Assembly (NCBI GenBank): GCA_024644145.1
Contig: JAHELO010000117.1
Span: 1-5,901, forward strand
DNA: 5,901 nt
Source: Christiangramia sp.
GTDB taxonomy: Bacteria > Bacteroidota > Bacteroidia > Flavobacteriales > Flavobacteriaceae
Direction: 5' to 3'
The stretch's first letter is position 1. The number at the start of each line of letters is the position of its first letter. A program made the position numbers and the translations under genes. Shown in pieces: positions 1 through 5,667 of this stretch. The notes under the pieces were generated by a model that did not search any database, had not been told where the DNA came from, and was given only the letters and a program-made list of their open reading frames with translations.

Positions 1-946
1 CGCTCCCATATTCATCCATAGGGATGAACTCGTAGAAGACCCCGTAATCCAGCATTAATAACAGGTCTTTGGTGTCATTATGGTCCTGGCAGGCGAAAAA
101 TCCTTCAGAAGCATTATAGATCTCGTAGTAACGGAAATCTTCGGCAGGCAGGATCTTTTGATACTGTGAGGAATAGGGCTCAAAACTTACCCCGCCATGA
201 AAATATACTTCCAGGTGCGGCCATACTTCAAATAAGCTTTCCTTTCCAGTGGTCTCCAGAACGTTGTTCAGCAATACAAGCATCCAGCTGGGAACGCCTG
301 CTAAACTGGTTACTTTTTCCTTGATGGTCTCATCAACGATCGCCTGCATCTTATACTCCCAGTCGTGCATCAAAGACACTTCATTGCTGGGAGTGCTGCT
401 AAATTCTGCCCAGAAAGGCATGTTGTCTATGAGTATTGCCGAAAGGTCCCCGTATGAGGTCCCGTTTTCCTTATATATTTCCTTACTGCCTCCCAGTCTC
501 AAACTCTTACCTGTAAATAACTGCGATTGCGGATTGTTATTTAAATAAATACAAAGAAGATCTTTTCCGGCAGCATAGTGGCAGTCTTCAAGAGAATCCT
601 GACTTACCGGGATGAATTTGCTTTTCGCACTGGTAGTCCCGCTGGATTTGGCGAACCATTTTATAGGAGTGGGCCAGAAAATATTAGATTCTCCCTGGCG
701 GCTGCGTTCGATGATCCCTTCATAATCTTCGTAATTCTGAATTGGAACCCGCTCCCTGAATTTCTCGTAGCTATTGATCTCATTAAAATGAAAGCGCCTG
801 CCAAATTCGGTATTTTTTGCTTTAGAAAGAAGATTTTTAAGCAATTCATTCTGTACCTCATGAGGGTATTTGATGAACAATTCCATTTGATGAATTCTCT
901 TTTTAAGAAACCATGACGCAATGGAGTTGACTAATGGAATTGGCAT
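1..946 (-). CDS. GH3 auxin-responsive promoter family protein (acyl-adenylating, partial; N-terminal 315 residues)
   Basis: This is the N-terminal part of a bacterial GH3-family protein; the 3' end lies beyond the left edge, and full-length members are about 500 residues. GH3 enzymes belong to the ANL adenylating superfamily; plant members adenylate a carboxylic acid and join it to an amino acid. The substrate of the Bacteroidota members is not known to me. Visible motifs are the ATP/AMP-binding loop SSGTTSAKSK at residues 101-110, the second nucleotide motif YNASEG at about 277-282, and the DYGVFYEFIP segment at about 300-309. The stretch FWPTPIKWFAK just before the loop and SLAGVPSWMLVLLN at about 214-227 are also GH3-like. 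No signal peptide or membrane segment is seen, so it is probably cytoplasmic. The start is the ATG at 946-944, because the N-terminal MPIPLVNSIASWFLKKR looks like that of flavobacterial homologues; Met21 is an alternative. It is divergent from the DUF2797 gene across 112 bp. The frame is intact. Confidence 0.93.
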   Translation of the reverse strand, partial: MPIPLVNSIASWFLKKRIHQMELFIKYPHEVQNELLKNLLSKAKNTEFGRRFHFNEINSYEKFRERVPIQNYEDYEGIIERSRQGESNIFWPTPIKWFAKSSGTTSAKSKFIPVSQDSLEDCHYAAGKDLLCIYLNNNPQSQLFTGKSLRLGGSKEIYKENGTSYGDLSAILIDNMPFWAEFSSTPSNEVSLMHDWEYKMQAIVDETIKEKVTSLAGVPSWMLVLLNNVLETTGKESLFEVWPHLEVYFHGGVSFEPYSSQYQKILPAEDFRYYEIYNASEGFFACQDHNDTKDLLLMLDYGVFYEFIPMDEYGS

Positions 947-984
947 TATTCTTCTTATCTTTAACGCTTCTATTTAAAGGGCGT

Positions 985-1017
985 TTGGTTATTTCGATAA
1001 AAATAACCCAAACTTTG
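985..1017 (+). promoter_or_regulatory. Putative Bacteroidota-type promoter for the DUF2797 gene
   Basis: TTG at 985-987 (within TTTG 984-987) is followed after 22 bases by AAACTTTG at 1010-1017. That matches the flavobacterial consensus TTG-N17-23-TAnnTTTG except for the first base of the -7 element. Transcription would begin near 1023-1025, giving an A-rich leader of about 35 nt before the ATG at 1059. The -7 core CAAACTTTG (1009-1017) is an odd palindrome and presents TTTG on both strands. I saw no convincing -33 element on the minus strand for GH3. Confidence 0.5.
987..1008. repeat. Palindrome inside the divergent GH3/DUF2797 promoter (possible operator)
   Basis: GGTTATTT at 987-994 and AAATAACC at 1001-1008 are perfect 8-bp inverted arms separated by cgataa. 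The palindrome fills the spacer between the proposed -33 and -7 elements of the DUF2797 promoter. A dimeric regulator binding there would block that promoter and possibly the divergent GH3 gene. If transcribed from the minus strand, it would instead be a hairpin in the GH3 leader. No regulator gene lies next to it in this window. Confidence 0.5.
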
Positions 1018-1058
1018 TAGCCTGCAAAAAATTCATTGAGTCTTAAATAAAAAATTAG

Positions 1059-1856
1059 ATGCGATACGAAGGAGTTCTAACCAAGATGAGAACAGAGATC
1101 ACAGATGTGGTTCAATATTACCTGGTATGGGAAAATGATTTTATCAATTTTAACCAGTTGATAGATAAAAAGATCAGTTTGAACTTTCTAAGGTATCAGT
1201 GTCTTAATTGCGGGCTGGAAAAAAAGATCTACAGGCAGGGATTTTGCTATGATTGTTTCGGTTCTATTCCGCAAGCCGGCGACTGGGTGATTAGCCCGGA
1301 GAAAAGCCAGGCTCATCTGGGAATAGAAGACCGGGACCTGGAGTTCGAAAAGCGGGCTCAGTTACAGCCGCATGTAGTATATCTTGCCAATTCCAGTGAT
1401 GTGAAGGTGGGAGTTACCAGAAGGAATCAGTTGCCCACCAGGTGGATAGACCAGGGAGCTCATGAAGCAATTGAGATCGTTGAGGTTCCCAATAGGTATC
1501 TTGCCGGAATCACCGAGGTGGCTTTAAAGGCTCATGTATCAGATAAGACCAACTGGAGAAAGATGCTTACCAATGATATCCTGGACCTTAATCTCGTAGA
1601 AGAGCGTGAAAAACTGAAAGATTTTATTCCTGAAGAAGCAAAAGATTATTATTTGGCCAATAATAAGGAAACCGAAATTCAGTTCCCGGTAAAGGAATTT
1701 CCAGAAAAGATTAAATCGCTTAACCTGGTGAAGAATCCCTATTATGAAGGTGTGCTTCAGGGTATTAAAGGTCAGTATCTGATTTTTGCAGATGGAACGG
1801 TCTTTAATGTAAGGAGTAACGAAGGACTGGTGGTTGAGTTAAAGGTGCTGGTTTGA
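1059..1856 (+). CDS. DUF2797 domain-containing protein with C4 zinc-type motif
   Basis: This is an intact 265-residue protein that I recognise as the DUF2797 family, whose biochemical role is not established to my knowledge. A zinc-ribbon-like motif C48-x2-C51-x11-C63-x2-C66 lies near the N terminus. It is followed by a linker containing H86 and then HVVYLANSSDVKVGVTRR at about 105-122. The VYL...KVGVT spacing, a following R128-W129 and a later glutamate in a helix (E153, ITEVALKAH) recall GIY-YIG/T5orf172 domains; this is my inference from pattern, not a family assignment. The N terminus (YEGVL, residues 3-7) recurs near the C terminus (YEGVL, 229-233). No signal peptide or membrane span is seen, so it is probably cytoplasmic. 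I chose the ATG at 1059 because YEGVLTKM looks like the conserved N terminus of family members. ATG 1086 (Met10) has a better purine-rich box (aaggag near 1068-1073) but would cut that segment off. It is divergent from GH3. Confidence 0.93.
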   Translation: MRYEGVLTKMRTEITDVVQYYLVWENDFINFNQLIDKKISLNFLRYQCLNCGLEKKIYRQGFCYDCFGSIPQAGDWVISPEKSQAHLGIEDRDLEFEKRAQLQPHVVYLANSSDVKVGVTRRNQLPTRWIDQGAHEAIEIVEVPNRYLAGITEVALKAHVSDKTNWRKMLTNDILDLNLVEEREKLKDFIPEEAKDYYLANNKETEIQFPVKEFPEKIKSLNLVKNPYYEGVLQGIKGQYLIFADGTVFNVRSNEGLVVELKVLV

Positions 1857-1861
1857 TATTG

Positions 1862-1886
1862 AAGATTAAGTTATTCTTTTAATCTT
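1862..1886 (+). terminator. Possible terminator of the DUF2797 gene
   Basis: AAGATTAA (1862-1869) pairs perfectly with TTAATCTT (1879-1886) around a 9-nt loop, starting 5 nt after the TGA stop. The stem is AT-rich, and the following sequence (attacg) lacks a good U tract, so termination efficiency is doubtful. Because the stem is palindromic, it could also act on read-through from the opposite strand. Confidence 0.35.
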
Positions 1887-1908
1887 ATTACGAATTTCCA
1901 GCCAGATA

Positions 1909-1929
1909 ATTCCCTGCGAAATAGGGAAT
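1909..1929. repeat. Inverted repeat ATTCCCT/AGGGAAT
   Basis: There are perfect 7-bp arms at 1909-1915 and 1923-1929 with a 7-nt loop. It lies in the convergent spacer. It may be a secondary terminator stem or part of a decayed repeat; no U tract follows on either strand. Confidence 0.4.
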
Positions 1930-1945
1930 ACCATTTGATGATGTT

Positions 1946-1973
1946 CGGAATTAAGATATCATGGTTAATTCCG
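1946..1973. repeat. Inverted repeat CGGAATTAA/TTAATTCCG
   Basis: There are perfect 9-bp arms at 1946-1954 and 1965-1973 around a 10-nt loop that contains GATATC. This is the longest perfect hairpin I found in the convergent spacer. It could terminate or protect transcripts from either side, or be the palindromic end of a dispersed repeat. The position, about 90 nt past the DUF2797 stop, fits a backup terminator, but there is no U tract. Confidence 0.45.
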
Positions 1974-2038
1974 GTAATTCTGAATACATTGAATCGTATG
2001 TATGGTAGAGATTTTTCAGTCCGATTTATCATCTAAGG

Positions 2039-2067
2039 GTCATTCCGAACGTAGTGAAGGAATCTTA
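2039..2067. repeat. Dispersed GAACG-type repeat, copy 1
   Basis: A 29-nt element begins GTCATTCCGAACG and ends in a TAGTGAAGGAATCTTA half. Its ends ATTCC (2042-2046) and GGAAT (2059-2063) are inverted, so it can fold as a short hairpin. Elements of the form GTCATTCCGA...GGAATCT recur between genes in many Bacteroidota genomes. It matches copy 2, which starts 70 bp downstream, at 22 of 29 positions. Confidence 0.6.
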
Positions 2068-2108
2068 TTTTCGGGCTTTACACAATGGTGATATAATTTC
2101 CGAATACA

Positions 2109-2137
2109 GTATTTCTAAACGCAGTGAAGGAGTCTCA
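2109..2137. repeat. Dispersed GAACG-type repeat, degenerate copy 2
   Basis: This is a 29-nt direct repeat of the element at 2039-2067, with the shared core AACGyAGTGAAGGArTCT. Seven mismatches have destroyed the ATTCC/GGAAT hairpin arms, so this copy looks decayed. It ends 20 bp from the AsmA-family stop and would be transcribed as part of that gene's 3' region. Confidence 0.5.
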
Positions 2138-2157
2138 ACCTGACAATCCAGCCTTCA

Positions 2158-4860
2158 TTAATTCTGTTTTGTAGTATCTGTTTTCTTTTTCGTGTTCTTC
2201 AATATCCCTCCCAGGATATTTTTCGCTGCATCCTGGACCTGCTTTTGCTGAGACTGGTTTATAGTATCCCTTTTGGTTGGAATTTTGGCTGCTGAAGTGT
2301 CGGACTTTTTACCATTCACCGCAGTAGAATCATTTTTGGTAAACGGCTTTTTAGGATCTCTTTTACCCTGCAGGATATCATTAATGGCATCGACGGCTTT
2401 ATTCTCCAGGTTCTTCTTTTGTTGTGCCACTACCTTCTGGGTTAGACTGTTCACGGCCTGCTGCATATCCAGTTTTATCTGCGGACTCTGGAAAGTTCCT
2501 TTTAAACCAATAGGAAGCACCACCATCATATTCTCTATACTCTCTCCGCTGAGCTTACCAAGGGAACTGCTAACATCTGTACCCAGGTATTTAGCCGGTA
2601 CATCAAGATTAAGATTGTAATCCATGCTCATATCAAATCCATGGCTACCGGATACCTGGAATTTTATTCCTTTAATATTAAAATCGAAAGGAGCGATCTG
2701 TACTTTTCCGTCATTAAAGGTTAATTTGGTCTTTAACTGGCTGAGGTCTATATCTTCAAAATTTATAAAGTTAAGCTGACTGTCCAGTTTAGCCAGTAAT
2801 GCAGCTTTTTCAGGATTGATCTCTGCGGTGAGTATTTCAGCAAGGGCATTCCCTGCAATACTGGCTAACTGTGGGGTGAAATCATCATTTAAATTACCTT
2901 TCAAATTAAGCGTAGACTGAATCTTTCCTTCCAAAGCCCTGGCCAGAGGTGCCAGGTTTTGCATCAATTCGAGTCCGTTAAAGGAAGAAGCAATATCCAA
3001 TGAATTCAGGTTAAGGTCCATTTCAAATACCGGAGTGGTACTTTTGGTAGAAACAAGACCATTCACGCCAATACTTCCATTAAAAATACTGGTAGTAACA
3101 TCCTGAAGTCTGGCGGTCTCGTCACGTATTACAAGTAAACCTTTCGCATTTTTAAGCTCCAGGTCATCATACAATACAGTATTTGCATTAAACCTCAATT
3201 CCATGTCCAGAAAAGACGGGACTTTCACCGCCTCTTTACCGGTAGTTTTGGCTACGGTCTTGCTTTTGCCGGCCTCATCTTTTGTGGTGATCTCTTCGGT
3301 TTCGGCTACCATGAAATCGTTCACAGAAAACATATTAGATTGTACCTGAAAGTTCCCTTTTAATTGCTGATTGGTGAACAGGAATCCTATGAGGTTCTGA
3401 AGGTTTCCGCTCGCATTAATATCAGTTTTTCCAGTGGTTAATTTAAGATCTGGAACGTTTACATTTCCCTGATTAAAATTCATACTGGCATTGGCGATCT
3501 TCACCTCGTTTGGAATTTCAGGAGAAGCATATCTAAAATCTCTTATAGTCGCCGTACCGCTGCTTTTTACATTCTGATATTGCTCCTTTTCAATAGAATT
3601 CATATCAAAGCTGGTCTTAATATCGGCCGTAAGAATTCCGTTAAGATCCTGCTCCAGATCCAGGGGATAGGCCTTGCTGAGGTTAGCCAGGTTCATGGTT
3701 CCCTTTATTGCGAGGTCTACCAGCATATTTTCAGTAATATTGCTAATGTTACCCTTAGCCGTAAATTTGTCCTGGTCTATTCTAAATGTGGCATTATTAA
3801 TATTTATATAGGTTTCTTCTGCCAGCCCGGAATCATTTAGAACTTCCAAATCCAGATTGATATCCTGAACGCTTTTCGGCAGGTCTGGATATTTGAAGGA
3901 GGCGTTACTGGAATTTACCTTAATATTCATTTTTGGAATATATCGCTCATCAACCTTTCCGAAGATTCGACCGTTAACCACAAAATCTCCATTGGTTTCC
4001 ACATTCTCTATATTCTTAGCATAGATTTCAGGGATTACTGCCAGGAAGTTCTTGAAGTCTGAAGATGGAGTCTTAAAAGTTAGGTCCATCTCTGTATCAT
4101 CTTCATTTACCTGAACATAACCGTCGAATGTTAATGGAAGTTGATTTACAATAGCCTCATTCTCTAGGAAAGTGTATTTGCCTGTAGCCAGATCCATTTG
4201 AAATACGGCATCCAGAATCACGGTATTTTGATTAAGATAATTTACCCCATCATAATCCAGGGATACCAGAGCTTCAGAATAGGTATCCAGTTGAGATTGA
4301 TCTAAAGAAAAATCACCATTCCCTTCGTGATTTAAATTCTCCACATCAAGATTAACTTTGGTAGATCTATCGTCATATTTCACCCTGGAATTATTGATCT
4401 CATAATGTTTAAGGTCCAGGCGGAAGGGCCTGCCTTGCGAAGAGGTATTGGTGGTATCTGCGATGGCGATGTCATAATTTGCCGTGCCCAGAGAATCTAC
4501 TTTAATATTGATATATGCGTTGTTCAGCTTTAGACGGTCAATGCGCTTAGGTTCGTCACTACTCTTGAATAGTTCTTTTACAGACATTTCAAGGATAACT
4601 TCTTCGCCCAGGGCCAGGGTATCGCCCTTAAACGGTGCTTTATTGATGATGCTCAGGTTTTCTATCACCAGGGTGGCTTTAGGAAAACTGCGAAACATAC
4701 TTAGGTCTATATCTTCAAAATCAACCTGTGCATCCAGGTTATCATTCATTGTTTTCTTCACCAGGTCTTTAAGCTGTGATTCAAAAACAAAGGGAGCTAC
4801 TATCAGTAAAATAAGGATAGTAAGAAGTGCAAATCCGGTAATTTTTAAAACTTTTCTCAT
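2158..4860 (-). CDS. AsmA family protein (AsmA-like, envelope biogenesis)
   Basis: This is an intact 900-residue AsmA-family protein. The N terminus has two lysines (K3, K6) and then a single hydrophobic segment at about residues 8-26, a signal anchor placing the rest in the periplasm. An AsmA-type N-terminal domain follows (about 30-180), then a long series of beta-strand-rich repeats with many DxxLxL and GxLxN patterns. A charged low-complexity linker lies at about 519-546. The AsmA-like C-terminal domain is at about 550-800, including LNLKGNLNDDFTPQL and a VLPIGLKGTFQSPQIKLD segment. The tail (about 812-900) is rich in K, Q, T and D and contains ILGGIL at 882-887. Relatives in E. coli (AsmA, YhdP, TamB) are long beta-groove proteins linked to lipid movement between membranes; that role here is inference. 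The ATG at 4860 overlaps the upstream transporter's TGA in an ATGA junction, pointing to coupled translation. FEDIDLS occurs twice, at residues 48-54 and 701-707. Confidence 0.92.
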   Translation of the reverse strand: MRKVLKITGFALLTILILLIVAPFVFESQLKDLVKKTMNDNLDAQVDFEDIDLSMFRSFPKATLVIENLSIINKAPFKGDTLALGEEVILEMSVKELFKSSDEPKRIDRLKLNNAYINIKVDSLGTANYDIAIADTTNTSSQGRPFRLDLKHYEINNSRVKYDDRSTKVNLDVENLNHEGNGDFSLDQSQLDTYSEALVSLDYDGVNYLNQNTVILDAVFQMDLATGKYTFLENEAIVNQLPLTFDGYVQVNEDDTEMDLTFKTPSSDFKNFLAVIPEIYAKNIENVETNGDFVVNGRIFGKVDERYIPKMNIKVNSSNASFKYPDLPKSVQDINLDLEVLNDSGLAEETYININNATFRIDQDKFTAKGNISNITENMLVDLAIKGTMNLANLSKAYPLDLEQDLNGILTADIKTSFDMNSIEKEQYQNVKSSGTATIRDFRYASPEIPNEVKIANASMNFNQGNVNVPDLKLTTGKTDINASGNLQNLIGFLFTNQQLKGNFQVQSNMFSVNDFMVAETEEITTKDEAGKSKTVAKTTGKEAVKVPSFLDMELRFNANTVLYDDLELKNAKGLLVIRDETARLQDVTTSIFNGSIGVNGLVSTKSTTPVFEMDLNLNSLDIASSFNGLELMQNLAPLARALEGKIQSTLNLKGNLNDDFTPQLASIAGNALAEILTAEINPEKAALLAKLDSQLNFINFEDIDLSQLKTKLTFNDGKVQIAPFDFNIKGIKFQVSGSHGFDMSMDYNLNLDVPAKYLGTDVSSSLGKLSGESIENMMVVLPIGLKGTFQSPQIKLDMQQAVNSLTQKVVAQQKKNLENKAVDAINDILQGKRDPKKPFTKNDSTAVNGKKSDTSAAKIPTKRDTINQSQQKQVQDAAKNILGGILKNTKKKTDTTKQN
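2744..2762. repeat. 19-bp exact direct repeat inside the AsmA-family gene, copy 1
   Basis: AGGTCTATATCTTCAAAAT on the plus strand is identical to the copy at 4703-4721. On the coding strand it encodes the FEDIDLS motif at about residues 701-707. The distance between copies is 1959 bp, exactly 653 codons. Confidence 0.8.
4703..4721. repeat. 19-bp exact direct repeat inside the AsmA-family gene, copy 2
   Basis: This is identical to 2744-2762 and encodes FEDIDLS at about residues 48-54, near the start of the AsmA N-terminal domain. The two copies are in the same frame, so recombination between them would leave an in-frame gene of 247 codons. Confidence 0.8.
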
Positions 4861-5561
4861 ACCTGTTCAAACTTTAGTTCTTCCGCGCCTTTTAGATCAA
4901 ATAAGCGTCGTAATCCATACACCGCAGCATATAGAAACGGGGTGTCAAGGGCGGCGATCATAACTTTAAATAAAAAACCACTAAGTAACAGTCCGCCAAA
5001 TAGTTCCCAGTCTATCTTACCAAAACTACAAAGCAAAAACAAGACCGAAAAAGTATCTACGAACTGAGACAGGAAAGTGGAGAAATTATTCCGAAGCCAC
5101 AAATGCCTGCCTTTGGTTAATCTTTTCCAGAAATGAAATAGCTGAATGTCTATATACTGGGCCAGCAAATAGGCTACCATAGATGCAAATACTGCTATGG
5201 CGGTGGCTCCAAAAACCTTCCCGAACAGGGAATTATCAATGGGAGACCAGCTGGTTGCCGGTACCGCATTTGCAGTGTAAACGATCAATAAAGAAAAGAA
5301 CGATGCAAATATCCCGGTGGTCACCACCAGGTTTGCCTTTTTCTTTCCATAGACTTCACTAATTATATCTGTTATTAAAAAAGTCACCGGATAGGGTAAA
5401 ATACCTACTGAAATCTCAAAAGTGTATAAACCGAAAAAATCCCAGTAAAAAAACTTTTGAAAGATGAGGTTAGATACCACCAGTGAGGCTATAAACAAAG
5501 CACTAAGGACCATATAAATTTGCTGAGCCTGGTGCTTATCTTTCTGGTAAAGTTTGGCCAA
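4857..5561 (-). CDS. yhhQ: YhhQ-type queuosine precursor transporter (VUT/DUF165 family)
   Basis: This is a 234-residue inner-membrane protein of the YhhQ family; the E. coli member is about 221 residues and imports preQ0/preQ1, precursors of the tRNA base queuosine. Hydrophobic segments lie at about residues 15-35, 44-64, 76-97, 117-138, 160-180 and 187-210, giving about six spans. Family-like signatures are LPYPVTFLITDIISEVYGK (55-73), the AQYIDIQLFHFWK segment (134-146), NNFSTFLSQFVDTFS (158-172) and ALDTPFLY (204-211). The reading frame opens after a TAA nine bases upstream and contains no ATG before Met17. Starting there would leave almost nothing ahead of the first span, so I take the TTG at 5561-5559 as the start. 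Its stop overlaps the AsmA-family ATG by 4 bp, so the two genes form an operon. No other queuosine gene is in the window, which is consistent with salvage, but synthesis genes elsewhere cannot be excluded. The exact substrate is inferred from the family. Confidence 0.9.
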   Translation of the reverse strand: MAKLYQKDKHQAQQIYMVLSALFIASLVVSNLIFQKFFYWDFFGLYTFEISVGILPYPVTFLITDIISEVYGKKKANLVVTTGIFASFFSLLIVYTANAVPATSWSPIDNSLFGKVFGATAIAVFASMVAYLLAQYIDIQLFHFWKRLTKGRHLWLRNNFSTFLSQFVDTFSVLFLLCSFGKIDWELFGGLLLSGFLFKVMIAALDTPFLYAAVYGLRRLFDLKGAEELKFEQV

Positions 5562-5583
5562 ATTTTGTTATTAAGTCTTTAGA

Positions 5584-5591
5584 CAAAATTA
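5584..5591 (-). promoter_or_regulatory. Possible -7 element for the yhhQ/asmA-like operon
   Basis: On the minus strand, 5591-5584 reads TAATTTTG, an exact match to the Bacteroidota -7 consensus TAnnTTTG. Transcription would start near 5577, giving a very short leader of about 15 nt before the TTG start. I found no TTG at the expected -33 distance, so the call rests on the -7 element only. Confidence 0.35.
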
Positions 5592-5620
5592 AGAGTATGT
5601 GCTTTTGTTTTGCTTAATTT
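5586..5620. repeat. Inverted repeat in the yhhQ/folK divergent region
   Basis: AAATTAAG (5586-5593) and CTTAATTT (5613-5620) are perfect 8-bp inverted arms separated by 19 nt. The left arm covers most of the -7 element proposed for the yhhQ/asmA-like operon. It could be an operator, but the sequence is so AT-rich that chance is a serious alternative. Confidence 0.3.
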
Positions 5621-5667
5621 GCTGTGAAATTATTTGGCGCTACCTATTAAAATTTTCTTAATTCGCT

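Larger units (their letters stand above)
1857..2157. other. Convergent intergenic spacer, non-coding
   Basis: This 301-bp spacer lies between the converging stops of the DUF2797 and AsmA-family genes. I see no credible gene. It holds a weak terminator hairpin just after the DUF2797 stop, two more inverted repeats in its middle, and two degenerate copies of a GAACG-type repeat in its last third. The density of related ATTCC/GGAAT words suggests decayed dispersed repeats rather than regulatory RNA. Confidence 0.7.

Noticed and set aside
249..916. Plus-strand open frames of 99 and 112 codons
   Set aside because: They run antisense to the GH3 reading frame, which carries clear family motifs throughout; their own translations show no recognisable domain.
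661..921. Minus-strand 86-codon open frame
   Set aside because: It is out of frame with, and wholly inside, the GH3 gene, whose frame encodes the conserved ATP-binding loop over the same bases.
1938..2036. A 32-codon ATG-started frame in the convergent spacer
   Set aside because: It overlaps the 9-bp-arm hairpin, has no clear ribosome site or promoter and no recognisable features; chance is the simpler explanation.
2039..2137. CRISPR-like array from the two 29-nt repeats
   Set aside because: There are only two copies with 7 mismatches, no third unit, and no cas gene nearby; they fit a dispersed intergenic repeat.
2273..2620. Plus-strand 115-codon open frame, and similar ones at 3580-3840 and 4484-4963
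   Set aside because: They are antisense shadows of the AsmA-family gene; the hydrophobic, cysteine- and serine-rich composition is typical of such complements.
5605..5636. Promoter for folK: TTG 5605-5607 and ATTATTTG 5629-5636
   Set aside because: The spacing of 21 bases is right, but the first two bases of the -7 element do not match the consensus and the region is T-rich, so the match may be chance.
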